Shown here one piece after another: positions 37,301 through 46,066 of a stretch of 64,000 nt of DNA. Position numbers and translations under genes: made by a program. Every line of letters begins with the position of its first letter. The first letter of the stretch is position 1. Origin of the DNA: Erysipelothrix sp. HDW6A (GTDB taxonomy: Bacteria; Bacillota_I; Bacilli_A; Erysipelotrichales; Erysipelotrichaceae). Where the stretch lies: assembly GCF_011400295.1 (NCBI RefSeq), contig NZ_CP049859.1:1302001-1366000 (forward strand), in the 5' to 3' direction. Below the pieces are notes generated by a model. That model was not told the DNA's origin, did no database searches, and saw nothing but the letters and a program-made list of their open reading frames with translations.

Positions 37301-37430
37301 GACAATATCTAATTTGGATTCTCTGTCAGATGATGCGCTCATTACTGGGTATCAGATTGATGGCACTACCGTAAAATCATTCATGTTAAGTACACGATTC
37401 CAAAAAAATATCATTATATTAACGAAATAA
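34359..37430 (+). CDS. Class A penicillin-binding protein 1a
   Basis: The 1023-aa bifunctional enzyme has a basic cytoplasmic head, one membrane helix (about residues 45-68), a GT51 domain (SAEDSRFFVHNG, GGSTFTMQLIKNT) and a transpeptidase domain with SxxK at GSTLKP, SRN in ISDSRN and KTG at AKTGTVE. The C-terminus (about 780-1020) holds beta domains, one PASTA-like (SVPDFTGQASG). It polymerises and cross-links peptidoglycan. It is longer than Bacillus PonA. Neighbour to recU and gpsB. Confidence 0.93.
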   Translation: MTKKNNNDDRTLEIKSIKSLKKNKSENPNNPKKKKKGRSPFFGQRIVASILIVITVIGLAVATVLVTHTLKLANQEQFTSLTQQDFVDPPSTNFLDANGESYFELSNKYRDNISYDELSNSLIDAFVSAEDSRFFVHNGFDVPRFTMALINNVFDTLKTGKLSLGEGGSTFTMQLIKNTAFVKDGSSGEQTEEAKGGLGGIDRKLVEIFLSQKFEKEGVLSKKLILELYLNKVNFGVGNNTLGVEKSAQAYFGKSASELNTVESAFMAAVINAPNAYSPYQNITAANRETQRVVYNMYYHGYISEEEYNVARNVKIEDLLAENRLSYEGSQPYQSYIDLAYSEVLDLLKEHKLVPEDTKDIPSNLAMKVHTNLNRDVQSGLDKVQNREIANLNMLTVSDKSIQQVASTIVNNKTGEIIGTVGRYDYNGQRMSNLAANRVGSPGSTLKPIVVYAPAFEHLGWASDHLITDEPISYYGISWKNWDSRHEGHITLSRAISDSRNIPAIKALMDVREAIGNEKYLEYLREIGLVTSDNITDVTVPFAIGNDPLNVNTIQIAGSTASIFNEGQYIKPHTVTKIEFLDGTDTIEPDYTPVQVLSPGAAYLTAEKMREVLDTTYARVLRRSYPTYAKTGTVEADDKQASKFNIPVGAGIDRLMIAATSDFTIATWNGFEELDKELQTYFSPQEKNFNLPGNLNSYILDLLANSYGPGKGMSQPSDVVSITHIKGFFPYQTPLENMNPDLISTGKVLKKHATLTSATPQDLSSLETQNVTAEQIGNELKINVGLTPYPDAEKLIEADATLEMKDSINGRTYSGTRLYDESWIYGAVRYKTDVKVNGALYEELKTDEENHSLTISLPNDTSSVEVCSYYTFDKAPNIQSNQKCSKIEVKANTISVPDFTGQASGLVINWAKDNGMEQPAISYQQSSNQFGVTLKVTPNISGKSMTKEELIKTKLTLTVADTKINTGLTVKQFKDLYGTLMTISNLDSLSDDALITGYQIDGTTVKSFMLSTRFQKNIIILTK

Positions 37431-37435
37431 GGCTT

Positions 37436-37465
37436 AACTCCACATCGAAAGGTGTGGAGTTTTTC
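37436..37465 (+). terminator. Intrinsic terminator of PBP1a
   Basis: AACTCCACATC and GGTGTGGAGTT form an 11-bp stem with a GAAA tetraloop, followed by TTTT, 5 nt after the stop codon. Confidence 0.92.
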
Positions 37466-37470
37466 TTCAT

Positions 37471-37496
37471 AAAAAAAGATCTTCGTTTGAAGATCT
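37471..37496 (-). terminator. Intrinsic terminator of the ypmB-alr operon
   Basis: AGATCTTC and GAAGATCT form an 8-bp perfect stem with loop GTTT/AAAC at the end of alr. Seven T follow on the minus strand. Confidence 0.9.
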
Positions 37497-38613
37497 AAAT
37501 TGTATTAATATAACGTCTTGGTATTGTGTAACGTAAATGACTAATTAGTTCATTTATTGATTGTCCTGTGATACGAATATAATCATAAATAGATTGGTTC
37601 TCATCTCCAAAGATTACAACAACATCTTCTGCCTGACATTCTACATCACTTACATCAATCATAAACTGCGACATCGCAATGTCTCCAAGTATCTTACATG
37701 CTTTTCCATTAACAATAACTGAACCACCATTAAGCGATAATGCTTTCATCACACCATCACAGTATCCCGATGAGATTGTAGCAATCTTCATTTCTTTTGT
37801 TACTGCATAGGATCGACTATATCCAATAAAATCACCTGGGTAGACTGTATGAATCATTGCTATGCGAGTTTCTAAACGGAGACAACAACGATAACCTAGA
37901 GAATACGCACTTTCTAACTGACTTGGGTGGAATAAACCAAAGAGTATCATTCCACAACGGACAGCATCATAACCAAGATCTCCAAACTGAAGTATTGATG
38001 GACTGTTTTGCATGTGAGTCATCCCTACCTCAATGTTTTTAGAACGAAGTTTTTCAAGTACTAAATTAAAACGTTCTATTTGAAGTTTGGAAAACTCTAA
38101 TGCGTCCCCTTCGCCGTTTTGAGCCTCTACAAAGTGTGAATAGATTCCTTGAATATCAAGACCATTAAGATGGTAACACGCCTCTATATCATCTACAGAG
38201 CGCATTCCAAGACGATTAAGTCCAGTATCAACCTTAACATGCCCTTTTATCCTTAAATTCTTTGATAAAGCATATGAATTAAGTCGTTTAGCGAAATCTA
38301 AATCAAAAATGACCTGAATTAAATCTAATTCATGAAGATAATTAAAGTCACTTTCAATGGTTGCTCCCAATAATAAAATGGGCGATGTAATCCCTGCATC
38401 TCTTAACTGTTTGGCTTGATAAACATCAAGAACAGCAAGAATATCAATTCCAAGTTTCTCACAGGTATGAGCTACTTCAGTAATACCTAAACCATAACCA
38501 TTCGCTTTAATAACTGCTATGATTTTAGTTTCTTGATTTAATGTTTTTCTAAGAAGCTTTGTGTTCTCAAGAATTATTCCCTCATCAACAATTGCTTGAA
38601 CACTTTCTAACAT
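37495..38613 (-). CDS. alr: Alanine racemase
   Basis: The 372-aa PLP enzyme converts L- to D-alanine. The PLP lysine is K36 in VIKANGYGLG and the second catalytic base is the tyrosine of GYSRSYAV (about 265). It overlaps ddl by 7 nt and closes a six-gene operon (ypmB, dnaD, nth, murF, ddl, alr) on the minus strand. D-Ala, D-Ala-D-Ala and its addition to the muropeptide are thus encoded together. Confidence 0.96.
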   Translation of the reverse strand: MLESVQAIVDEGIILENTKLLRKTLNQETKIIAVIKANGYGLGITEVAHTCEKLGIDILAVLDVYQAKQLRDAGITSPILLLGATIESDFNYLHELDLIQVIFDLDFAKRLNSYALSKNLRIKGHVKVDTGLNRLGMRSVDDIEACYHLNGLDIQGIYSHFVEAQNGEGDALEFSKLQIERFNLVLEKLRSKNIEVGMTHMQNSPSILQFGDLGYDAVRCGMILFGLFHPSQLESAYSLGYRCCLRLETRIAMIHTVYPGDFIGYSRSYAVTKEMKIATISSGYCDGVMKALSLNGGSVIVNGKACKILGDIAMSQFMIDVSDVECQAEDVVVIFGDENQSIYDYIRITGQSINELISHLRYTIPRRYINTI

Positions 38614-39623
38614 ACGATATCTTCCACCATCTTAGTAATAAGACTTGTAAAATCAACACCTTTACCAGCTAACATCTTTGGATAACGGGATGAGCTCGTG
38701 AATCCAGGAATTGTATTAACTTCATTTAAGTAAATTTTATGATCGTCTGTCACAAAGAAATCAAGACGCGCGAATTGATAGCATGCTAGTAAATCAAAAA
38801 CTTTCGCACCATATGCCTGAACTTGTTTACGTACTTCTTCAGGGAATATTGATATTGGTAATGTTTCAGTGCTGTGAGGATGATATTTCTCTGAGAAATC
38901 AAAGATATCTCCGGAAACGTTTACTTGGTCTACTTCACTAATTACATAATCATTTTTAGTTTTAAGGATTCCAAGACCAACTTCAGTACCTTTGATATAC
39001 TCTTCAATAAGGATATGTGAGTCGTATTCTAGCGCAAAGTCAATTGCCTTTTGAAGTGATTTCTCATCCGGTACAAATGTAACACCAAATGATGAACCTT
39101 CTCTATTGGGTTTAACAATCACAGGATATGAAATTGATGATGCATCAACTGTATCTTCTTTAGTGATGAGTTGGTATTGTGCCATTGGAATGTCATTAGC
39201 TTCACAAACAACATGTGTATAGTACTTATCCATACAAAGTGCGGAAGATAAGACATCACATCCAGTAAACGGAATATTTGCACTGTGTAGTAGTCCTTGA
39301 ATCTCTCCACCCTCACCCATTCGACCATGAAGCATAATAAACGCTCCATCAATATGAAGTTCTACACCTGATTCACGTTCTACAAATCCAGGGTTTTTAA
39401 AGTCAAATTTAAGAAGTAATTCTTTGTGTCCATCTAATTCATTAGCTTTCATAGCATCCAGTGAGTAATCACCAGTATACCATGTACCATTTTTCGCAAT
39501 ATAAATAAGACTTAAATCATATTTATCTAACGGAAAATGCTCTAATACAGAAGCAGCAGAAGCTACCGAAACATCATGTTCGCTATTTATCGAACCGAAA
39601 ATTAATGCTATATTCTTTTTCAT
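38607..39623 (-). CDS. ddl: D-alanine-D-alanine ligase
   Basis: The 338-aa ATP-grasp enzyme joins two D-alanines. Visible blocks are FGSINSEHDVS (N-terminal), MLHGRMGEGGEIQGLL, VKPNREGSSFGV, FARLDFFVTDD and the metal-binding NEVNTIPGFTSSSRYP. Such spacing is normal for Ddl. It lies 1 nt after murF and overlaps alr. Confidence 0.97.
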   Translation of the reverse strand: MKKNIALIFGSINSEHDVSVASAASVLEHFPLDKYDLSLIYIAKNGTWYTGDYSLDAMKANELDGHKELLLKFDFKNPGFVERESGVELHIDGAFIMLHGRMGEGGEIQGLLHSANIPFTGCDVLSSALCMDKYYTHVVCEANDIPMAQYQLITKEDTVDASSISYPVIVKPNREGSSFGVTFVPDEKSLQKAIDFALEYDSHILIEEYIKGTEVGLGILKTKNDYVISEVDQVNVSGDIFDFSEKYHPHSTETLPISIFPEEVRKQVQAYGAKVFDLLACYQFARLDFFVTDDHKIYLNEVNTIPGFTSSSRYPKMLAGKGVDFTSLITKMVEDIVC

Positions 39624-39624
39624 A

Positions 39625-40941
39625 TTATGCCTCTTTCATAAGTCGCTCTAGAGAATAATAACGCGACCCTTTAATTAATATCATTTGCTTAGCTTTAAAT
39701 AAGCCTTGCACATCACTATACAATGCTTCAAATGTATCATAATGATGAACATGTACATTGTCTAGAGTATACCGTGTAAGTGCTTGTTTAAATTCTGGAC
39801 CGTACAAATATGCTTCTGCAATTTCATATTTTTCAAGTGCTTCAAGTACTTCAATATGATGTTCAACAGAGTTATCTCCAAGTTCTACCATATCACTTAG
39901 AACGGCAACACGAGGTCCTTCATAATCGTAGTTTTTTAAGAGTTCAATTGCATAAATTGCACTGATAGGATTTGATTTATAAGCATCCAATAACACTAGT
40001 GACTTATCTTTCTCAACTAGCTCTGTACGAAGTGACGTTAAGGCTACATGATTCAGTCCTTCACGAATATCAACATCATCAACACCTAATTTACGAGCTA
40101 ATGCAATCACTCCAGCACAATTACTTGCTTGATGAGCTCCTAATAAGTTGCAGGAATATGGTGTACCATTCACTTTAAACTCAATACCATTATTATCAGA
40201 CTTAACATCACTAACGATTGTTTCATTGGATTCATTAAAACCAAAAGTGTGGTATCCACGATCGAGATTACGATACAATTCAAAGTCTCCTTGATAAAAC
40301 TTCGCGTCATCGTTCACAACAGCTGCAAATATTGCGAATTTCTCTTCAGCAATATGTTGTTCATCTCTAAAGTTAACGATGTGTGTCGGTGCTAAACTCA
40401 TGACAAGCGCTGCATCAGGCTTAACGATTGATGTCATCAAACGAACATCATTTGGCATATCCAATCCCATTTCAAAGATACCGTACTCTGTATCATAATC
40501 CATTCTAAAGAGGTTTAAGTATGTACCTATCTCGGTGTTTTGGTTAGCATGTGTAGCAATTGTTTTACCAACTCGTGAGAATATACTGAATAGTATATCT
40601 TTTGTTGATGTCTTTCCATTGCTTCCTGTAATACCAATAAATGTTGCATTTAAAGAATTACGGTATAATCTACCAAAGAGTCTTAAAGCTTCTAAAGTAT
40701 CTTTAACTAATATTTGAGGAACATCGATATCGAGATAACGATCAACAATAAGAGCTACAGCACCTTGATCAACAGCGTTCTGAGCAAATGTATGCCCATC
40801 GACTTTTTCTCCTCGTAGACAAACAAAGAGATCTCCTCGTGTAATTTTCCGATTATCTACTTGAACACCTTGTATGAATCCTTTTCCTTTGAGTGATCCA
40901 TGAACCCATGTATTCACTTGTTCTAAATTCAAATCTCTCAT
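39625..40941 (-). CDS. murF: UDP-MurNAc-tripeptide:D-Ala-D-Ala ligase MurF
   Basis: The 438-aa Mur ligase adds D-Ala-D-Ala to the UDP-muramyl tripeptide. The ATP P-loop is GITGSNGKTSTKD (about residues 104-116). Central and C-terminal Mur domains include ASNCAGVIALARKLG and the VLSDMVELGDNS block. Its start overlaps nth by 4 nt. Placement with ddl and alr makes a D-alanine branch operon. Confidence 0.96.
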   Translation of the reverse strand: MRDLNLEQVNTWVHGSLKGKGFIQGVQVDNRKITRGDLFVCLRGEKVDGHTFAQNAVDQGAVALIVDRYLDIDVPQILVKDTLEALRLFGRLYRNSLNATFIGITGSNGKTSTKDILFSIFSRVGKTIATHANQNTEIGTYLNLFRMDYDTEYGIFEMGLDMPNDVRLMTSIVKPDAALVMSLAPTHIVNFRDEQHIAEEKFAIFAAVVNDDAKFYQGDFELYRNLDRGYHTFGFNESNETIVSDVKSDNNGIEFKVNGTPYSCNLLGAHQASNCAGVIALARKLGVDDVDIREGLNHVALTSLRTELVEKDKSLVLLDAYKSNPISAIYAIELLKNYDYEGPRVAVLSDMVELGDNSVEHHIEVLEALEKYEIAEAYLYGPEFKQALTRYTLDNVHVHHYDTFEALYSDVQGLFKAKQMILIKGSRYYSLERLMKEA

Positions 40942-41558
40942 AACTGATGTTTCTCCTTTAATCGTTCTAATATTTCATAAGGATCTTCATGATTTCGTGC
41001 AGTCGAATAATAACGACCAAAAAGTAGCAATAGTAAATGAGCACGAGCCCATAAATCCTCAGGTATTTTTTTCATAAGCTTTCTTTCAACAACTTCAACT
41101 GAATCGTTCTTATACGCTAGTTTCAGCCTCTTAGCGACACGTTCAATATGAGTATCAACTGCAATGGCTGGAATACCAAAACCTTCAGAAAGGACGACAT
41201 TGGCCGTTTTACGACCAACTCCTGCTAAGGTCATTAGTTCTTCACGAGTCTTAGGCACAACACCATCAAACTCATCAACTAACTGTTTCGAACAGTTAAT
41301 AATGAACTTAGCCTTGTTACGATACAAACCAATCGTACTTAGTATTGGTTCAATATCTTCTTGCTTTGCAAGTGATAAAGCATAAGCATCAGGATACTTT
41401 TCAAACAGTTCAACAGTAACTTTATTGACCGCTGCATCTGTCGTCTGTGCTGAGAGTATCACTGCAATCAACAATTGAAATGGAGTCGTATAATCCAATT
41501 CTCCCTGTGTGTCTGGAAACTCTTTGTCAAGGATTTCAAGAACCTCAAGAATTGTCAT
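40938..41558 (-). CDS. nth: Endonuclease III lacking the iron-sulfur cluster motif
   Basis: The 206-aa DNA glycosylase/AP lyase has the helix-hairpin-helix LAGVGRKTANVV with the catalytic lysine (about 118), and the aspartate in VDTHIERVA (about 138). It excises oxidised pyrimidines. The C-terminus is unusual: the canonical C-x6-C-x2-C-x5-C is absent. The place of the first cysteine reads GRYYSTARN, and no cysteine follows. Loss of the [4Fe-4S] cluster is thus inferred. The frame is intact and overlaps both neighbours by 4 nt. Confidence 0.92.
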   Translation of the reverse strand: MTILEVLEILDKEFPDTQGELDYTTPFQLLIAVILSAQTTDAAVNKVTVELFEKYPDAYALSLAKQEDIEPILSTIGLYRNKAKFIINCSKQLVDEFDGVVPKTREELMTLAGVGRKTANVVLSEGFGIPAIAVDTHIERVAKRLKLAYKNDSVEVVERKLMKKIPEDLWARAHLLLLLFGRYYSTARNHEDPYEILERLKEKHQL

Positions 41559-42067
41559 ACTCGTTTCTCCTCTGTTTTATTAACCAGAATTGCATTAATG
41601 TATTGCATTGACATTTTCTTATACATCATTGCACTACGAAGCGCGTCAAGTATTTCTTCTTCTGTATAACGTCGCAACCATGTGTTAAGAGTTTGTAACT
41701 CCGCTTGTGTTAGTAAACGACCAAATTCTGTTTCAAAGACACCAAAGATATCTTCATCAACATGTTCGTAAATTACACCATTTTTAAATAAGTTATCAAG
41801 ATTAAACTCTATAGATTGATTCATGACTGAAACTTGAAGAATCATTGAGTTAATTAAGTTTTGAATTGTTGTATCGACTTCTTCAATTTCTAAACCACTA
41901 CGTTTAGCTAAAGTTTCAAGAGAAATACTTTCGTTGTTCTCATTCATAAAATCAATCATCAAGGTAATCATTAAACTTTGAGGACTTAACTTTAAACTTC
42001 CTTGATTTTCTAATATCCAATCACGACGATTAATATACGATTTTTTCCACCATACCAAATCAATCAC
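41555..42067 (-). CDS. dnaD: DnaD-family primosome protein
   Basis: The 170-aa protein has an N-terminal winged helix (about residues 20-90) and a DnaB/DnaD C-terminal domain that ends with LRRYTEEEILDALRSAMMY and YINAILVN. DnaD helps load the replicative helicase in Firmicutes. At 170 aa it is shorter than Bacillus DnaD (about 230). The order ypmB-dnaD-nth supports the assignment. Confidence 0.9.
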   Translation of the reverse strand: MIDLVWWKKSYINRRDWILENQGSLKLSPQSLMITLMIDFMNENNESISLETLAKRSGLEIEEVDTTIQNLINSMILQVSVMNQSIEFNLDNLFKNGVIYEHVDEDIFGVFETEFGRLLTQAELQTLNTWLRRYTEEEILDALRSAMMYKKMSMQYINAILVNKTEEKRV

Positions 42068-42519
42068 TCCCTACTGTAAACTAATTCTAACGAATCAACG
42101 TCATAAAACACTTCTTTGGATCCGTTCTTGTAAACAAACACAAGCTTGTCCTCAAACACTCCAAAATGTATTTTATCTGCTGACAGATCATGTCTTTTCG
42201 CAAAATCTAAAACTGTATCATTTGATACCAATGCATGGTTTCCTTGTTTCTTAAAGTCTTTACTGAACCAAGCAATTTTTTCTTCACTTTTATTTTTATA
42301 CTGAACAATATAATATACTTGATCAAAAGAAAACCGATTCAACAACTGTGCCGAATCATATTTCTTTGATTCTAAGAAAGCTTGAACATAGTTAACGTCT
42401 TCTTTCTCATAGGCCCGTGCAGGACCACCTATAAAGCCAACATAAGCAATCCATACTGTAACAACAATCGCTATTACAAGAGTTAAGTTTATTAGTAATG
42501 ATTTTAATTTAGATTGCAT
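42064..42519 (-). CDS. ypmB: YpmB-like membrane-anchored protein (DUF5590)
   Basis: The 151-aa protein has one N-terminal membrane helix (about 8-30) and an extracellular YpmB-like domain, with NRFSFDQVYYIVQYKNK and EEKIAWFSKD. Its role is unknown. It starts the wall/replication operon as in Bacillus, where ypmB lies near dnaD. ATG 42519 follows GAGGTGG; an earlier frame start has no such site. aspB, often between ypmB and dnaD, is absent. Confidence 0.82.
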   Translation of the reverse strand: MQSKLKSLLINLTLVIAIVVTVWIAYVGFIGGPARAYEKEDVNYVQAFLESKKYDSAQLLNRFSFDQVYYIVQYKNKSEEKIAWFSKDFKKQGNHALVSNDTVLDFAKRHDLSADKIHFGVFEDKLVFVYKNGSKEVFYDVDSLELVYSRE

Positions 42520-42655
42520 GTTTCCACCTCTTATCAATTTTACCATATATCACACTATCTTTGTGATGAATTCTCGTGAAATTAACGAATAAAAAGATGC
42601 AATAAGGACTTATGTTAACGAAAACACTGTTCACTTATCACACCTTGTTTAATTA

Positions 42656-44059
42656 CTATAAAGCTGACTTCTTAAGTTTATTATTTTTATTAATATAAAG
42701 AATGAATGCAGCACTTACAACTACAAGTAATCCAGTTGAGATATATGCCCACCATTGATACATTGATGTATTAATTTGATCAAATGATACAACAGCTGCA
42801 ACGACATCTTTTTCTGGACTAATTCTGAATTTATCAGATTCTGTATTAGTTCTTAAAGCTTGAACGATATCCCCTTCGTCAGTTGACCAAGCAGAATATT
42901 TATTATCCCATTTTAATGAAGAATCAACATTCTTGAGCTCAGTAGGAACTTCGAATTCTTTCTCTTTATAAGAAACTTCACGAACTGTTTGTTTTTGTTC
43001 TTCTTCCGGAGCTTCAACAACAATTAATGGTTTATCATCTGCATCAAATACTAATGCAACTTTTTCTGTAGGATTGTTTGATTCACCCATACGGTACCAT
43101 TTTACGTTGCTATCTGTATCAACTAAGAGTTGTAACTTAATGTCATCAATCGCATAGTATGGAACAGCTACTTCTGAATCATTCTCATATGATTCAACTG
43201 TAAACCCACGCGCTGTCATAAACTCATCAATGATTTTATCTTCGAACACTTGTTGTTTCGTTTCACCAACGGTTACTTCTAATGGTGTTGAAGTATCTGG
43301 TGAAACTTTCAATGTATATTCTTGAGTAATATCATCACTAACTGCTCGAATAGTAATTGCCTTTGGTTCAGTTTCACCTTCTGCAAACTCATATTCTTTA
43401 TCATACGTAAGAACAACACTGTCTGAAGTACCCGTAACTTCTAAATTGAATTTATTGATTCGTTTTGGAAGTGAATACTCGTATTCCCAAGTGTTCTCAC
43501 TTGGTTCAATAGTATTGATGACCGTTCCAGTGTGTGCTGTTGAGTTAGAAATAAGTTCAATCTTACTAATGAGCGGAATTTTTTGTTTTGCTTCTTTCTC
43601 AGCCTGTGCTATTTCCTCTGCTGTTGGACCTGTTGGTTCAGCAGGCTTTTGAGGAGTAGTAGGTTTGTTTGGAGCTGTAGGCTTCTCTGGTTCTGGTGTT
43701 GTCGCCACTATTGTGATTGTATAGGTTTTGTTAAATGGATACTTCTTCCCATTCAAATCTTCACTAAAGCCAACAATAGAAACTGTTCCTGAACCCGAAG
43801 ATCCTGCTCTAACACTAAATGAAAATGTATTTGTTGCTTCCGCAAAACTAGATGCAGAAGCAGAAATTGAACCAGTTGTTGTAATTGTCCCTTGTACCAT
43901 ACCTTGAGAATCAGACTCTCGTATAGTAACTGTCGCTGATTCATTTGGCTTTAAAGTTGTTTTAGAAATACTTACACTTGAGGCAGCCTCAACTGTATTG
44001 ATAGGAATAAGCATCATTACTACAGCTGCTATAAGAAATTTAAGAATTTTTTTCATCAT
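42656..44059 (-). CDS. Cell-surface protein anchored by C-terminal helix, cohesin-like N-domain
   Basis: About 467 aa. Signal peptide (1-25, ends TVEA), a beta-sandwich of about 90 residues (SVSISKTTLKPNESATVTI ... FSFSVRAGSSGSGTVSIVG), a Pro/Lys/Thr linker with PEKPTAPNKPTTP, a cadherin-like beta domain (about 165-255), another alpha/beta region, then a membrane helix (about 440-460) and a basic tail. The first domain resembles short cohesin-type domains in layout, but is not certain. It is 6 nt after a dockerin-bearing glucosaminidase gene, so it may be that enzyme's surface receptor (inferred). Confidence 0.65.
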   Translation of the reverse strand: MMKKILKFLIAAVVMMLIPINTVEAASSVSISKTTLKPNESATVTIRESDSQGMVQGTITTTGSISASASSFAEATNTFSFSVRAGSSGSGTVSIVGFSEDLNGKKYPFNKTYTITIVATTPEPEKPTAPNKPTTPQKPAEPTGPTAEEIAQAEKEAKQKIPLISKIELISNSTAHTGTVINTIEPSENTWEYEYSLPKRINKFNLEVTGTSDSVVLTYDKEYEFAEGETEPKAITIRAVSDDITQEYTLKVSPDTSTPLEVTVGETKQQVFEDKIIDEFMTARGFTVESYENDSEVAVPYYAIDDIKLQLLVDTDSNVKWYRMGESNNPTEKVALVFDADDKPLIVVEAPEEEQKQTVREVSYKEKEFEVPTELKNVDSSLKWDNKYSAWSTDEGDIVQALRTNTESDKFRISPEKDVVAAVVSFDQINTSMYQWWAYISTGLLVVVSAAFILYINKNNKLKKSAL

Positions 44060-44065
44060 ATCCAC

Positions 44066-45904
44066 CTAATCTATCGGTTTGATGCCGAGAATGTGACGAC
44101 GGATAACCATCATATCACTAATGTTTAGTTGTCCGTCATTATTTAAATCAGCATCGATTAAATCAAAACCTGTTAATGGTTTAATATTTAGTATGTGTCG
44201 ACGAATGACCATCATATCACTGATGTTAATCAATCCATCATTATTTAAATCACCTTTTTTACCTTGTGGTTTCACTTCACCTTCAGGCATTTGTCCAATC
44301 CCTTTTCCATTTGAGATTATTGTTAAATCAGAAGAGTGAACATAGAAGTAATGCTTATTCATATCATAGTAAGCTTCTCTATGAGCGTTTCCTGGTTTTA
44401 CATCCATTAATGTTCGATCATCCTCAAGAACTGGATCACTCGCTATTTTATACCATATTTTTGAATTGTTATGCATTTCGCCTTCTTCAATACTCATTAT
44501 AAGCACACTTAAATCTTTACGGTTAAGTTTATATGCAACTTTTGATTTAGAATCTTTCTCGCGATATACAGGTACGTTTTCATAGTTTGATACTGCAAGA
44601 GTCTGTTTATTGTAATCTACATTGTTATAAGCTCGATCTAACTCATAATAGAACTGCGCAGCTTTCTCGCCCCAAAATGGGTCAGAAGCATATTTAACGT
44701 TCATACCAGCTTGTTTGTCTCCTACAAATCCACCATAATAGGCAAAGTTTGTAGGATCCAAATATAACCAGTTCATAAATCTTTGATTATGATAATGAAT
44801 ACTATTTTCTACCGAAGGATAACCATTAGCACCTTCCGGATAAGAATCATATGCAGCATGTCCAAATAAGTTATTATATTTAATGGCAATATTACTGCGA
44901 CCCCAAGCACTCTCGTTGATTGCTATTCCATAAGTTAATAATGGATTAAGACCATATCTCTTCGCATTATCAATAAATGAATTTCCAAGATTAAAGAGTT
45001 GCGACTGATTTGCTTTTAATGTTTGTCCAACAACAGGACGTTCAGTATATCCTTTTTTATTTGTAGCATATGCGTCTAAGTTTGCAGCTGTGATTTGTGA
45101 TGGAGCTCTGTATGATAAGAATTGATAATAGTTGTAGTATGGACTTCCAGCGTTTATTGCTCCTTCGCGCTGACCCATAGAATAATCAAGGTTCATGGAA
45201 GCAATTTTACTATAGAAATAATGTCCGTCATTTGAGTAGTACTTAATTCCCTTTTTAAGATATGTTGGTGCCGGCCCATTATTAATTGGTGAGTAGCCAG
45301 GGTTTTGTCCTGTATGTGTTTGCGCAATATAGTGAATTAAATTTCCATCACTATTTACTTGATAATGGTTGACTGCCGTTACTGTTTCATTTGCAACCTC
45401 ATCCATTGAATACGCATCAAAGTTAGCTTCATCAACCCAACCTTCTAAACCTGCAATTGTAATCAAGTAACGTTTATTTTCGTGTTTGTAAAAAGGAAAT
45501 ACACCATTATAAGCAATCGAACCTGATATATATGATAGAACATTACCCCCGATACTACTTGAGTATACGTTCATAGTTAAACTCATTGGTTTATTAGGTC
45601 TTAATATTCCAGTTTGAGTTCCACTTTTTTCTATTATTCGAAAGACTTCTTGAGTAAGCCCCTCTCCTCCAATTGCAGTAATTGGTTCTTCTGCAACAAT
45701 TGGGTCAAGGTAAACTACCTCAGTATTTTCACTTGTATCAATATCGAGAATTGTAACTTCTCCAGCTTTATCTGTAGTAATTGTTGTTGCATTAGGTTCA
45801 TCATCTTCTGCTCTAACCATGAATTGACTCGAGAAAAGACTTACCACAAGCATGGTAAGTACCGATATACTTAATACTTTAATTTTTGATTTGTTTAATT
45901 TCAT
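44066..45904 (-). CDS. Secreted glucosaminidase with dockerin type I domain
   Basis: The 612-aa protein has a signal peptide (1-32), an SH3-like region (about 95-165), a glucosaminidase domain (about 290-425, with LLTYGIAINESAWGRSNIA holding the catalytic glutamate), another SH3-like region (about 440-540) and a dockerin (551-612). The dockerin has two perfect calcium loops, DLNNDGLINISD and DLNNDGQLNISD, each followed by MMVIRRHIL. The enzyme should cleave peptidoglycan glycan strands, and the dockerin should bind a cohesin. The next gene, 6 nt downstream, encodes a membrane-anchored protein with a cohesin-like domain. Confidence 0.9.
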   Translation of the reverse strand: MKLNKSKIKVLSISVLTMLVVSLFSSQFMVRAEDDEPNATTITTDKAGEVTILDIDTSENTEVVYLDPIVAEEPITAIGGEGLTQEVFRIIEKSGTQTGILRPNKPMSLTMNVYSSSIGGNVLSYISGSIAYNGVFPFYKHENKRYLITIAGLEGWVDEANFDAYSMDEVANETVTAVNHYQVNSDGNLIHYIAQTHTGQNPGYSPINNGPAPTYLKKGIKYYSNDGHYFYSKIASMNLDYSMGQREGAINAGSPYYNYYQFLSYRAPSQITAANLDAYATNKKGYTERPVVGQTLKANQSQLFNLGNSFIDNAKRYGLNPLLTYGIAINESAWGRSNIAIKYNNLFGHAAYDSYPEGANGYPSVENSIHYHNQRFMNWLYLDPTNFAYYGGFVGDKQAGMNVKYASDPFWGEKAAQFYYELDRAYNNVDYNKQTLAVSNYENVPVYREKDSKSKVAYKLNRKDLSVLIMSIEEGEMHNNSKIWYKIASDPVLEDDRTLMDVKPGNAHREAYYDMNKHYFYVHSSDLTIISNGKGIGQMPEGEVKPQGKKGDLNNDGLINISDMMVIRRHILNIKPLTGFDLIDADLNNDGQLNISDMMVIRRHILGIKPID

Positions 45905-46066
45905 TTTTACATCACCTATTGTTTATATTTTATCATATTAGCGATCAAAACACATTGTTCTAGAACCAATAATACACGATTAATGTGTAATGTTTTTGAA
46001 ATATGGCAAAAAGATCGAAAATTTATGTTAAAATATTACAATGATTAGATTAATACGGAGGCATGT

